From contig JACVTC010000052.1 in NCBI GenBank assembly GCA_016946835.1, forward strand, positions 987,501 through 1,027,500: a stretch of 40,000 nt of DNA. Reading direction: 5' to 3'. Source of the DNA: Neocallimastix lanati (nom. inval.) (Eukaryota; Neocallimastigomycota; Neocallimastigomycetes; Neocallimastigales; Neocallimastigaceae). The position numbers and the translations under genes are program-made. The first letter of the stretch is position 1. Each line of letters opens with the position of its first letter. The notes under the pieces are model-generated. The model worked only from the letters and a program-made list of their open reading frames with translations, had not been told where the DNA came from and did no database searches. Below, one piece after another: positions 20,666 through 31,256 of the stretch.

Positions 20666-21738
20666 TTTTTTTTTTTTTTATTTTTTTTTTTTTGGGTTAT
20701 CAATTAAAAAATATTAAATTAAATAACATTCTATTTATTATTTTTTTCTATTTATTCATATATTTTTATTTTAATTTTATTATTTTTCTTCTTTTTAATG
20801 AATAGCTATTATTTTATAAATTTTTAAAATAAGCTTCATATATATTAATTAGATTTACACCATGAATGTAATAACCGATCTACATTTATATATTATTAAA
20901 CAAAAAAAAAAAAAAAAAGGAAAAAAAAAGGAAAAAAAAGAAATTAAATTTAATTAGATAAAAAAAAAAAAAAAAAAAAAAAAGGATCATATTTAATTAT
21001 TATTAATATATTTATTGACTTACAATGAATATAACAGAGAATAGATCAAATACATTAAGAATTATTTTGTTTCGAATTATTTTTTTCCTTTTTTACTTAG
21101 GGATCTGTTAAATATATATTTAATTTGTAAAATTATTGTTACAAAGTAACCATATTTAAATAAATAAATGAATAAATTAATAAAACAAAAAAAAAAAAAA
21201 AAAAAAAAAAAAAACATAGACTTGCACATATGGGTACCCATCTCCCATATGGCCATACAGTTATTAATTAACTGTAAGGTGATGAGTTATTGGCATACTG
21301 TATCAGCTTCGCCGCTCTCAATCGTCGTTACACACTGCCCGGAGATGCATTCCTAACGTTTCTACATATATCTCTAATGACCACGAGCATCAGAACGGAA
21401 TCATTAACTCCTCCCTAGTGGGTGTAATCATTGGCGATTGGAAATTTACAATCATCAAGGTCTATGCTTCAATTCAAAGCGTAGTATTAGGGTTGGGTGA
21501 AATAATCATTTGAGGATCTTTCCAGCAATTACCACTAAGATCCCTGTTTATACATGAATAAATATAAAATAAAAAATATATATATTTATTTCTATTAAAC
21601 TATTTTATCTAAATAAAATACATAAATTAAAATATCTGTAATTTTTTTTTTTTTTTTTATTTTTACAATTTCTGTAATTTTTTCAATTCAGAAAGATTAT
21701 TTGGTAATTCACCAACAATTATATTATTTGACATTTCT
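20666..21738 (-). pseudogene. LRR gene copy D, chimeric pseudogene
   Basis: Exon 3 is intact at 21738-21667 (72 bp, SNNIIVGELPNNLSELKKL, borders AG/GT). Exon 4 starts at 21543 with the DLSGNC codons but breaks off near 21512, where a GC-rich block (21215-21512) begins. Exons 5-7 are not recognisable. The 3' flank survives: 20690-20880 matches 4860-5040 and 23085-23270 (GGGTTATCAATTAAAAAATA, AAGCTTCATA), and CAAAGTAACCATATTTAAAT at 21143 matches the beginning of exon 7. No exon 1 or 2 is seen upstream: AAT repeats follow. Confidence 0.65.
21215..21512 (+). mobile_element. GC-richer block, possible LINE endonuclease fragment
   Basis: About 300 bp of near-balanced composition after a poly(A) run (21188-21214). 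One plus-strand frame from about 21347 to 21505 reads through GIINSSLVGVIIGDWKFTII then KVYAS. This resembles the strand pattern before the VYAP motif of LINE APE endonucleases, but it is short and the identification is tentative. An 8-bp inverted pair CATATGGG/CCCATATG lies at 21228-21252. The block sits inside LRR copy D and explains its loss of exon 4. Confidence 0.35.
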
Positions 21739-21824
21739 CTATTTAAAAAAAAAAATTATTTATTCATATAAAAATATAATTTATTCAACAATTATTACCA
21801 AAAAAAAAAAAAAAAAAAAAAAAA

Positions 21825-21921
<97 letters not shown>

Positions 21922-22224
21922 TTTGTTGACTGCACTCATAATTTAACTATATATTTAATTTATTTATTTATATGTGTATTTATTTATTTATATTTAATGA
22001 TTACTTAAATGTATTATGATCTATCGTCTTGTATAAATCTATGTTAATTATCTTTTAATATTTATTTAATTAATTTTAAATTTATTCTATGTTATGGAAA
22101 ACGCATGTAGTAACATGTGACTTTATTACTTATTTAAAGCTGAAAGATAGATCATACACTTATTTCCCTTGTATACCATATTCCATAAGGAATATACTAT
22201 AGATCTAAATTTAATAAAGCTAAC

Positions 22225-22270
<46 letters not shown>

Positions 22271-22271
22271 T

Positions 22272-22303
<32 letters not shown>

Positions 22304-22439
22304 AAAAAAAAATAATGAAAGAAATAATAATGATAATACATAATTAGAAAAATAGATCATTGTTATTTATAAAAAATAGTATAACATAAAAAAAAATGAA
22401 CTATTTATAAATTATAAAATAAAATAAAATAAAATAAAA
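21739..22439. repeat. AAT microsatellites and unassigned spacer
   Basis: Poly(A) of about 27 at 21800-21826 runs into about 31 AAT units (21827-21919); another AAT array is at 22224-22302. Between them 21920-22223 holds nothing recognisable. The Ile-rich minus-strand frame 22341-22126 is read from the AAT array and is not called. Confidence 0.75.
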
Positions 22440-23358
22440 AAAAAAAAAGAATGTTTTTTATAATATAAATGAAATTTAATAACAATAAAATATTATTTTA
22501 ATTTTTTATTTGAAGAATCTTTATTTTATTTTTATTTTTATTTTTTTTTTTATTATTAAATTTTTAAAGATATTTTTACATATTAATATATTAGTATAAT
22601 ATTTTCTTATTTTTGATAAACGCATTAGAAATATATTTATCATATTGATATTATTATTAGTTATAATAAAATTTTAGTTTTGTATTATAAACAAAATTCA
22701 TATAGTAATTCGTATTTATAGAAATATTTATAGATATTAATTTATAGATATTAATAATATTTGTTTTCGTTTGTATTATTAGTATACTTATAATTAATAA
22801 TATTTGTTTTCGTTTGTATTATTAGTAAATTTATAATTAATAATATTTATTATATTTTGTATAAATATATATAGATATATATATATTTTATACTATTCTG
22901 TTCGATTATCCTATTCTTATTAATAATAAGTGTTTTAGTATATCTTTATTTTTAATATTTTATTTTATTTTTAATATTTTATTTTATTTTTATTTTTTTG
23001 TTTTATCTTTTTTGCTTTATATTTTTTGCTTTATTTTTTTTTATTGGTTATTTTTTATTTTTAATTTATCTTTTTATTTTTTTTTTGGGTTCGGAATTAA
23101 AAAATATTAAATAAAATAATTTCTATTCGTTTTTTTTCTATTTATTCATATATTTATTTTAATTTTTTCTTCTTTCTAATGAATAAATATTATTTTATTA
23201 ATTTTTAATTTTTCAAATAAGCTTCATACTTATTAATGTAATTTACTGTAAGAACGTAATAAACGATCTACATTTATATAGTATTAAAAAAAAATGTTTT
23301 ATTAGATAAAAAAATAGGATTAGATTTAATTATAAATAATATATTTAAAAAGACTTAC
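22440..23358. other. 3' flank of LRR copy C
   Basis: Alignable with 4320-5128 downstream of copy B. It includes a local duplication of TTAATAATATTTGTTTTCGT at 22748 and 22795. The last exon of copy C probably starts near 23242-23235; the acceptors AG|TAA or AAG|TATGAAGC both give an early stop, so the exact end is unresolved. Confidence 0.5.
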
Positions 23359-23765
23359 TTCTATTATAAGATAGAATATACTATAACATGAATTTGTAGA
23401 TGTATTCTTATTTTCTTCATTTTCACTTTTTGAAGTACAAGAACGTAAGCGATCCATAACAGTTAAAATTAATACTACAAGGTAACCATATTTAAATACT
23501 AGCATGTAATCTAATTTACCCTAATTAATTTTTTATTTTATTTTATTACATAATTATAATTTTTTTTTTGTAAATTTTGAAAATAATATATATTGATTAT
23601 ATATTGATATTATAATTAATAATCAATAAGAAATTTTAATTAATTAATTAATTATTACTTTTTAAATTATATATGTTATTTTAAGAATTTTTTTTAATTA
23701 TGTATTATCATTATTTCTTTTATTATTCTTTTTAATCATTTTTAATTAAATTTGTTGTTTTATTA

Positions 23766-23801
<36 letters not shown>

Positions 23802-25611
23802 ATGTTTATTAATTCATAATGACTTTACCTTATAAATACCAATGAGAAGACTTCCGAAAAGGATAAAGTAAGTAATTAAACGAACTAAAATAATCATAAC
23901 TAAAAGGATTCCCACTGTGATTTTTTGATGGCACATACATGTACCTAAACAAATTCCTTGCAAAATAGAAACAATTGTAAGTATCTATGATATAAAAAAA
24001 AAAAAAAAGTATATTAATTTTTTATTACTATAATTTAGTTTTTATAAGTTAAATAATTAAATAATTAATTAATTAATTATTATTATTCCATTTCATTTCT
24101 TTCAATTTTTTATTTTATATTCAAATTATTTATTTTTTGTTATTTAATTTCTATCTTATTTTTATTTTATTTTTTAATATTTAAATATTCAAGTTTTATT
24201 ATCATTATTATAAATTAATTAATTAATTAATTCATGATAACTTAATTTAAATTATAATACAATATTTATATTAAGATATTTTACTTTTATTTCTCTTTTA
24301 AACTCTAATAATTTTATATACATCATATATTTTAAATTTTGGTAATCACTAATTAATTACTTACAAACATTATAATTGTGTAGACTTTAATAAACGTATT
24401 ATTGCCAAGGTCCTTTTCTTCTTTATTCTTATTAATACATGAATCTGCATTAGATAAATTTCTTAAATACACACACACATATATATATAAAACATAATAT
24501 TAAAATTATTATTAAGCTTTTTTTAAACTTCAAAAAATAAAATAAAAATAATTAAACAAATAGTAGAAATATAAATATAAGTACAAATTGAATAAAATAA
24601 AATAAAATAAACCAAAATAAAATAAATAGTAGAAATATGATTATAAAGTACAGATTGAATAAAATAAAATAAAATAAAATAAAATAAAATAAAATAAAAT
24701 AAAATAAAATAAAATAAAATAAAATAAAATAAAATAAAATAAAATAAAATAAAATAAAATAAAATAAAATAAAATAAAATAAAATAAAATAAAATAAAAT
24801 AAAATAAAATAAAATAAAATAAAATAAAATAAAATAAAATAAAATAAAATAAAATAAAATAAAATAAAATAAAATAAAATAAAAAGTAGAATATTAAATA
24901 TGAAGTACAGATTGAATAAAATAAAATAAAATAAAATAAAATAAAATAAAATAAAAATTATATTTACAATTCCTTAATATTAAGTTTAGTGTTAGCATTA
25001 TTATCTTCCAAACAATTACCACTAAGATCCCTATTTATATTTGAATAAATATAAAATAATATATATATATATATATACTTTAATTCCTTTATACTATTTT
25101 ACCTAAATAAATATATAAAATTTAAATATCTAAATAGTATAATTGTATAATAATATAATGATATATATATATATATTTTATTTTTACAATATTTGTAAAT
25201 TTTTTAACTCGGAAAGATTATTTGGTAATTCACCAACAATTAAATTATTTGCCATTTCCCTATTTAAAAAATAATTATTTATTCAAATATAAATGTATTT
25301 TATTCAACAATTAATAAAAAAAAAAAAAAATGTAATAAAAATTTATTAAAATAATAATAAATATATTATTATTCTGGAATTTATATATTTATATTATTTA
25401 ATGAATCATTAAAATACTATAATAAAATATATATTAGTTACAAAGTAGTTAAATGTGGTAATTTAGCAAATTGAGAAATAATTTTTCCCATATCTTGATT
25501 GGAAAGATTTTTATAATTATTAAATTTACTATAATAAATATTGATATATATATATATATATATGTTATATTATTAATTTATTTAATTATTATTATAATAG
25601 ATAATACAAAA

Positions 25612-25646
<35 letters not shown>

Positions 25647-26311
25647 ATTAATAAGTTTTAGAAGAAATAACAATGAATGAAATAATATATAAAAAAGATA
25701 TAAATATATTAAATATATTTTAGTAAAAAGTAAAGTTTTAATTATTAATACAGTAAATAACATAAAATAAAATAATATAAAAATAAAAAATAAAATTAAA
25801 AAAAAAAAAATAAAAAAAAAAAAAAAAAAAATAAAAATAAAAAATAAAAAATAAAAATAAAAATAAAAATAAAATAAATAAAAATTTCAGAAAAAGTAGC
25901 AATGAATGCAATAATATATAAAAAAAAGATAAATATATAAAATATATTTATAAAAAGTAAAATAATAATAATATTAATAATTTATAATATCAATTATAAA
26001 TATTAATTTTAATTACAATTATTAATTCAAATTATTAATATCAATTATTAATGTTAAAAATTATTATCAAAAATTAATATTTACATTTCAGTAACTGCAG
26101 TTTGGTTATTAAAGTCTTGACAGATAATTTGAGAAAAATCACAACAACTATTTAAAGTTTTGCTTTTATATGATTTTTGAAGATCATTTCCTATTGTATT
26201 TATGACTTCTTCTATTACTGTACAGTCATTGGGAATTGCCATTCCAGAAATAGTTCCGAATAGGCGAAAAATTAAAATGAAAACAACTGAAATTAAATTA
26301 AAATATTTCAT
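23359..26311 (-). CDS. LRR membrane protein, copy C (seven coding exons, best copy)
   Basis: Exons: 26311-26085, 25528-25442, 25259-25188, 25030-24968, 24461-24365, 23984-23840, 23498-23359; a short last exon near 23240 should supply the stop. All use GT..AG and the frame is open, about 277 residues. Domain order: signal peptide (1-25); LRRNT_2-like cap with SCCDFSQIIC (about 55-65); an LRR-like unit ending KLPHLTTL; a canonical plant-type LRR (MANNLIVGELPNNLSELKNL); DLSGNCLED with an Asn-rich tail; a Cys-bearing linker; one or two hydrophobic segments in exons 5-6 (VYTIIMF, GILLVMIILV); exon 7 starts hydrophobic (YLVVLILTVM) and becomes charged. Exons 2, 3 and 4 are 87, 72 and 63 bp, all bounded by phase-2 introns. 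The exon 6 donor GTATTT is chosen for frame. Cell-surface location is inferred; ligand unknown. Similar L-domain proteins are common in anaerobic fungi. Confidence 0.75.
24588..24958 (-). repeat. AAAAT minisatellite in intron of copy C
   Basis: AAAAT arrays with AGTACAGATTGAATA linkers at 24648 and 24904, in the same intron (between exons 4 and 5) as the array of copy B but of different length. The repeat therefore predates the duplication and has changed size since. Confidence 0.9.
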
Positions 26312-27145
26312 TTTTAATATATTATTTTATTTTAATAAATAAATTTTTTTTTAATTCACTTCTAATAGAATTTGTTTTTAATTTTTAATCTATTTTGTTC
26401 CTTTTAAAGGAGTATTTTAGATTTAACTTTTAATTTTTTTTTTTTTTTTTTTTTTAAAATATAACAAATTACAAATTTTTATTTAAAGAAATTTTATTTT
26501 TATATTAAAAATGATATTGCTAATCACTAATTATTTATTTTTATTTTTTATTTTTTTTATTTTTTAAAAAAAGAAAATTATTTAGACGTCTGTTCTCTTT
26601 TATTTATTTATTTTTCATTTTTTTTTATTTTTTATTTTTTTTTTTTTATGTTTGCTGTTTTTATTATTATTTAATTTAATTTATTTTATTTAATATAATT
26701 AATTTTAAATTAACATTTGAATTTTATTGGATAAAATGAGTCAGAAAGGAAAAATTCTTATCTATAAATGTTTTAATTGAAAAGATTATTGCTTCCAACA
26801 TATTTAAGGAAAAGATATGAAATGAAAATAAAACCTTAATAATTAATAAATTATTTTATTAATAATTACATAAAAATAAATTAATAAGGAACTTCGTATA
26901 TATTATCATTTAATACTTCGTATATTTAACAACTTCATATATTTTTTTTTTGGTAATTATGGAAAATTAATTTATATTATTTTTAATATATTTAATATTT
27001 TAATATTTCTTTTTTTGGAAAAAATTAAAAAAAAGATATTTTTAGAATTTTGTATCCACAAAAAAAAAAAAAAAAAAGATCATTTTTTTGTATTAATATA
27101 AATGAAATGTAAGAAGTTAAGTTTAATATAGTTAATATAATAAAA
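26312..27145. other. Upstream region of LRR copy C
   Basis: 26312-26889 parallels 670-1295; 26920-27140 parallels about 2230-2420. The two pieces are adjacent here but separated by the foldback element in the copy A spacer, so this is the empty site. TACTTCGTATAT-type short repeats at 26889-26940. No gene. Confidence 0.55.
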
Positions 27146-27493
27146 GGGTGGTGCGTTTCGGAATGTGGCTTATATTATTTTTTATAAATTTTTATTTATG
27201 AATAGAACATTAAAATAAAATGGCACATATAATTTCCTTGAAAAAATAATTATTAAAAATATTTATTATTTTTATTTTTTATTTTTTTTTATTTTTTATT
27301 TTTTTATTTTTTTTTATTTTTTTTATTTTTTTATATTTTATTATCAAATATATATATATTAAATTATGAAATTATTATAAAATAAAATATATAATTATTA
27401 TTTAATTATTTATTTATAATAAAAAAATTATATATAATACTCCATCTTAAAAATATGTGGCTTATATTTCTTCACGTGTGGATCCGAAATGCA
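27146..27493. mobile_element. MITE-like insertion with MULE-type ends
   Basis: About 348 bp. The left end GTGCGTTTCGGAATGTGGCT and the complement of the right end (GTGCATTTCGGATCCACACG) share an inverted GTGCRTTTCGGA of 12 bases. GTGGCTTATAT occurs near both ends in the plus orientation. No coding capacity. The paralogous spacer (2420-2590) lacks it, though it also carries extra sequence there, so the exact empty site and target duplication cannot be read. Confidence 0.55.
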
Positions 27494-28017
27494 CTATCAT
27501 AAATCAAATTTAAATCTAATGATTTTATAATATTTTTAATATGTGGCTTCTTTTCTAAATATTAATTATATTTAAAATTAATACAAAATTTTATAATATA
27601 AATCAATATTTTAATTATATTCTTATTATTTTATATTTATATTTATATAGTTATTAAATATTTCCTTAAATAATAATTATTAATATTTATAATACTTAAT
27701 ATAAAAATTCATTAAATAGTTAATTTTAGTCACAAGAACAACTAATTAAATAGTTGATTATAACTAAATAATATAAAAATAAAATATTTCTCTGAATTAA
27801 GAAAAGTGTAATTGAGTGTGTTAAGAAAGTTGTTAGATAGTTTTAAATGTATAGCTAAGTATAATTATTTGACATGAATAAATTTATGTAATCTTAATAA
27901 TAAAATTAAATGAATAAGTAAATAATTCTTTATTAAATTTAATAAATAAATCCCAACAATAGCTATCATAAATATAAAATATATGTATTTAGGTATTAGT
28001 GGGATATTATATTATAG
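27494..28017. other. Intergenic spacer paralogous to 2588-3124
   Basis: No gene is seen. High similarity to the copy A/B spacer, including TTAAGAAAGTTGTTAGATAG (27821 and 2924). Similarity stops at 28017 in TATTATATTATA, where the second locus is inverted. Confidence 0.55.
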
Positions 28018-28186
28018 GAAGTGTTGCATTTAGGAATGTGGCTTTCTATAAAATCAAAGGTACATTAGTAAACCGTTTATGTAATAGTGGCTTAATTTTT
28101 ATTAAATAATTAAATATTTAATTTATTATTTAATTTTATTAAATATTTAATATTAATATTTAATTTAACCCAATACAATTTAGGAT
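28018..28186 (+). repeat. MULE-type terminal sequence
   Basis: It begins GGAAGTGTTGCATTTAGGAA and continues with TGTGGCTTTC, clearly like 29078-29105. The two are in the same orientation, so they do not bound one element as inverted repeats; each may be the start of a separate broken element. The rest is AT-rich with TTAAATATTTAATTT repeats. Confidence 0.5.
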
Positions 28187-28717
28187 TTTCCTGGATTATA
28201 CGTTTACGGTTATAAATACAATACTACTATTGCTATTAGAATGGGTAGAGTTTCAGAAGATTGTCCCAAGACTTGCCCCTGTTTTGGCGAAGATAATCCA
28301 TCTTTTGAACACTGGATTTTTAAATGCAATACTCTTGCATCTTTTAGATGGAATTCTTTAAATTTCATCAATGATCTCTATGTTTTGTTCGTTAGGAAGA
28401 TTAGAGTGTTTAATCATCTTTCTTCCTATGACTCTATTTCTGATTTTGATGATTATATCAATTATTATATATACATGTTCCTTTTTGGTAGAACTTTAGC
28501 TTTAAATGAGCTACATTTCAATAATGGGGAACAGAGACAATTAAATGAATTACTTTTCAAAGGTACATCTGAGTCACCTGTTCTAAAAATTGTGGGTTTG
28601 GTGGAATTCTTAACTAGCGTAATACCTATCATAAGTAGTTCATTTGAGCTATTATTTGATAGGTATTCCAAAATACCAAACTTAACCAAGAGCGTCGATA
28701 TCGTACTGATAAGGTGA
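28187..28717 (+). pseudogene. LINE reverse transcriptase C-terminal fragment (zf-RVT-like)
   Basis: The frame is open from about 28190; the first ATG is at 28241 but is probably internal to a longer lost ORF. It shows a Cys-His cluster CPKTCPCFGEDNPSFEHW then FKC, the pattern of the zinc-binding domain after the RT domain in non-LTR retrotransposons and related RT genes. The downstream 100 residues are hydrophobic/helical and have no motif I recognise. The RT catalytic domain is absent upstream, so the fragment is 5'-truncated. A decayed copy on the other strand lies at 3620-3990. The G+C content is higher than its surroundings. Identification rests on one motif. Confidence 0.55.
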
Positions 28718-29404
28718 TAATACAGGATCATCATCTATTTCTACGAAGGGTGAATCTCGCCCTAGTAGTTCAACAAATGATGAATCCGGGAGAGTTTAGT
28801 GGACACCATACTATCTATTTTAAACATGTTACTTCTCGGTTTTATTTTTTTTTTTATTTTTTAGGAAGAGAAAATTCCCGTATAGTACAACTTGCCAAAA
28901 TACATAGTATTTTTGAGCTCTTTTATTTTTTTTTTTTTTTTTATTTTTTTTTTTTTTTAATTTCAAATGTACTTTTTAGCTACGTGTATTTTTTTTAATA
29001 AGGTTAATAAATTTATGGAAGTGTATTTTCTTCCCTGTCTAAAAAAAAAATTTAAAGATATATTTTAATTAGGGAAGCGGGGAGTGTTGCATTTCGGAAT
29101 GTGACTTATAAAGGTTTAATTTGTTATATATGAGTAAGCGACATATCATTTTATTTATTTATTATTTATTATTATTTATTTATTTAATATCATTTATTTA
29201 TTTTTTTTTAAACATCAAATATATAGTTGAATAAATTATAAATAATATGAAATTATTATATTTATTTAATATTATGAAATATTATTAAAATATTATTAAG
29301 AAGTTCCAATTATTAAAATATTACATTATTAATTATTTATAACATATAACATACATTTTATAATAATTTTACATATATACATGTGGTATATATCATATAA
29401 TATA
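28718..29404. other. 3' flank of LINE fragment and MULE-like end, inverted counterpart of 3125-3620
   Basis: 28718-28850 continues moderately GC-rich, perhaps LINE 3' sequence, then T-rich tracts (28842-28960). At 29078 GGGGAGTGTTGCATTTCGGA starts another MULE-type end. 29150-29404 is AT-rich spacer matching the complement of 3125-3345. No gene is called; the frame over 28714-28998 becomes a Phe run from poly(T). Confidence 0.5.
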
Positions 29405-29494
29405 GGGGGTTTCGAAAATTTTTATTACATAAATTTGTAGTGTATTTAGGAAAACATTGCGTATTATAATATAATAAATAAATAAATGAATAAA

Positions 29495-29582
29495 TAAATT
29501 ATAAATGAATAAATAAATTTTTAAATGATAATAAAAATAATTAAGACAAATGTTTATTATGACAATTTTTTTTAGAAAATTA

Positions 29583-29617
<35 letters not shown>

Positions 29618-29663
29618 CTACATATATAAAATAATTATTATATTTTTTTTATTTTATTTTAAA
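29495..29663 (+). repeat. Inverted arm, left side of the MULE-2 cargo pocket
   Basis: It pairs with about 30432-30640. Landmarks in order are TTATAAATGAAT, GACAAATGTTTATTATGAC (29545-29563), and the inner AAATAATTATTATATTTTTT. Confidence 0.6.
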
Positions 29664-29819
29664 TATTATTAATTATTATTAATACGTTGTTTATATTATC
29701 AACAGAATTACATACGTAATTACATAATTGAATTATTAAAAAAAAAATAAATATATAAATAGGTTTATAATTAGTATTTTTTATAATATTATATTAAAGT
29801 ATTAATTTTATAAATTAAA

Positions 29820-30245
29820 ATGTTTAAAAAATTATTAATTGCTTTATTAATTGCTACTGCATGCATTACTTATGTTTGTGGTATAAAATTGGTTGGACCA
29901 GTTATATATTCAGATATATCTCATCTATATTTCCTTAATTCTAGAGATTGCAAAAATACATATATATGTAAAGGTTATGGTATTATAAAAAATAGTAATC
30001 GTGGATTTTATGACTGTTTCCTTCGTAATTCAGTAGATAATTATAGAGAAATCCCTGTTGGAGCATATCTTATAGATACACAATATAAAAATCCAGATAA
30101 ATGTAAATGGATTACAAGACATATAAGTACCAAAAATGGATGTTATTACACACCAAATAACACAAGAGGTGGATTTTCATGGAGAGGTTATGTTAATCGT
30201 GATGCTCGTGTTTATGATATAGTTGGTAAAATACTGTCTTACTAA
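29820..30245 (+). CDS. Small secreted Cys-containing protein, cargo of MULE-2
   Basis: 141 residues in a single intact frame. Residues 1-21 form a clear signal peptide (FKKLLIALLIATACITYVCG). The mature part has five Cys (44, 50, 66, 95, 108), many Tyr/Asn and no transmembrane segment, so secretion is likely. I recognise no family. It lies in MULE-2 between inverted arms, opposite in direction to the transposase, and is open while the transposase next to it is broken in several places, which hints at constraint or recent capture. MULE-1 has only minisatellite at this place. The first ATG is used because the signal peptide starts there. G+C content is higher than its flanks. Alternatives: a captured host effector-like gene, or an accessory gene of the transposon family. 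Confidence 0.75.
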   Translation: MFKKLLIALLIATACITYVCGIKLVGPVIYSDISHLYFLNSRDCKNTYICKGYGIIKNSNRGFYDCFLRNSVDNYREIPVGAYLIDTQYKNPDKCKWITRHISTKNGCYYTPNNTRGGFSWRGYVNRDARVYDIVGKILSY

Positions 30246-31256
30246 ATATGGTTGGTGTTGGCGTGGTTAAATAAATAAAAAATAGATTTTTTTATAGATT
30301 AATTTAAAATTTATTATTAAACTAAATATTATTTTTTTAAAAATTAAGATAATATATAAACCATATAAATATATATAAGTTTAACATATATAAAAATATT
30401 AAATAATAAAGTATATAGGTGAAATAAATATAAAATAAAATAAAATAAAAAAAAATATAATAATTATTTTATATATATATGAATCATATATTTTAATTTT
30501 TTTTCATTTATTTTTCTAAAAAAAAAAATATTAGTTATAATAACGTTTGTCTTTTAATTATTATATTTTATTATAGTAAATAAAAAAATTTAAATGAAAA
30601 ATAAATAATTTTAATTATTTATAATTCATATTTTCATAAACGATATATATATATATATTAATTTAAATGATATAAGAATTAAAAATTAAAACAATAAGAG
30701 TTGAATAATTGATCCTATTAAAATAATTAATTATTTGCATAGTAATATTTATAATGTTTGATCAATATGAATCAATTATTATTAAATTATAATAATAACA
30801 ATTAGAATTTTAATAAAATAATAAAAATCTTTTATTGAATTTAATATTTTTAATAACATAATTAATTTTGAAAAGAATATTGATATTAACAAAATTTATA
30901 ATAATATAATATTGATATTGATAATTATATGATATTGATATTGATATTAAAAAATTTTTTAATTATATAATATTGATATTGATATTAATAAAATTTTAAC
31001 TAGTATCAAATAAATCGGTTTTAGTTTTAGTTATTTTTATTAAGTAATTTATAACTAAAACAGATTTATTTAATAAAAATAACTAAAAGATAATTTCTAT
31101 TAAGATTATTAAATAAACACAATAGGTAAAAAATTTTGTATTTTTCTAGCATTTTTTTAAATTAAGATTATTTAATTATTATTTAAACGATTATAAATAT
31201 AAATTCAAAATAAATAAATTTTTATTTTTTTAGCATTTTTTTTAAATTAAGATTAT
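30246..31256. other. MULE-2 region between cargo and transposase
   Basis: No gene. 30432-30640 is the right inverted arm (TTATAATAACGTTTGTC at 30535), followed by repeats of AATATTGATATTGAT near 30895-30985 and a doubled AGTTATTTTTATTAAGTAAT-type stretch near 31025 and inverted near 31075. It matches 10600-11347 of MULE-1 in reverse. Confidence 0.55.

Noticed and set aside
20370-20717. 115-codon plus-strand frame across the copia-1 LTR border
   Set aside because: Again ATTTT and poly(T) translation; no domain and no conserved start.
22126-22341. Ile-rich minus-strand frame
   Set aside because: Read from AAT repeats; no support outside the repeat.
28465-28734. 89-codon minus-strand frame
   Set aside because: It is antisense to the LINE fragment, which has a recognisable Cys-His motif on the plus strand.
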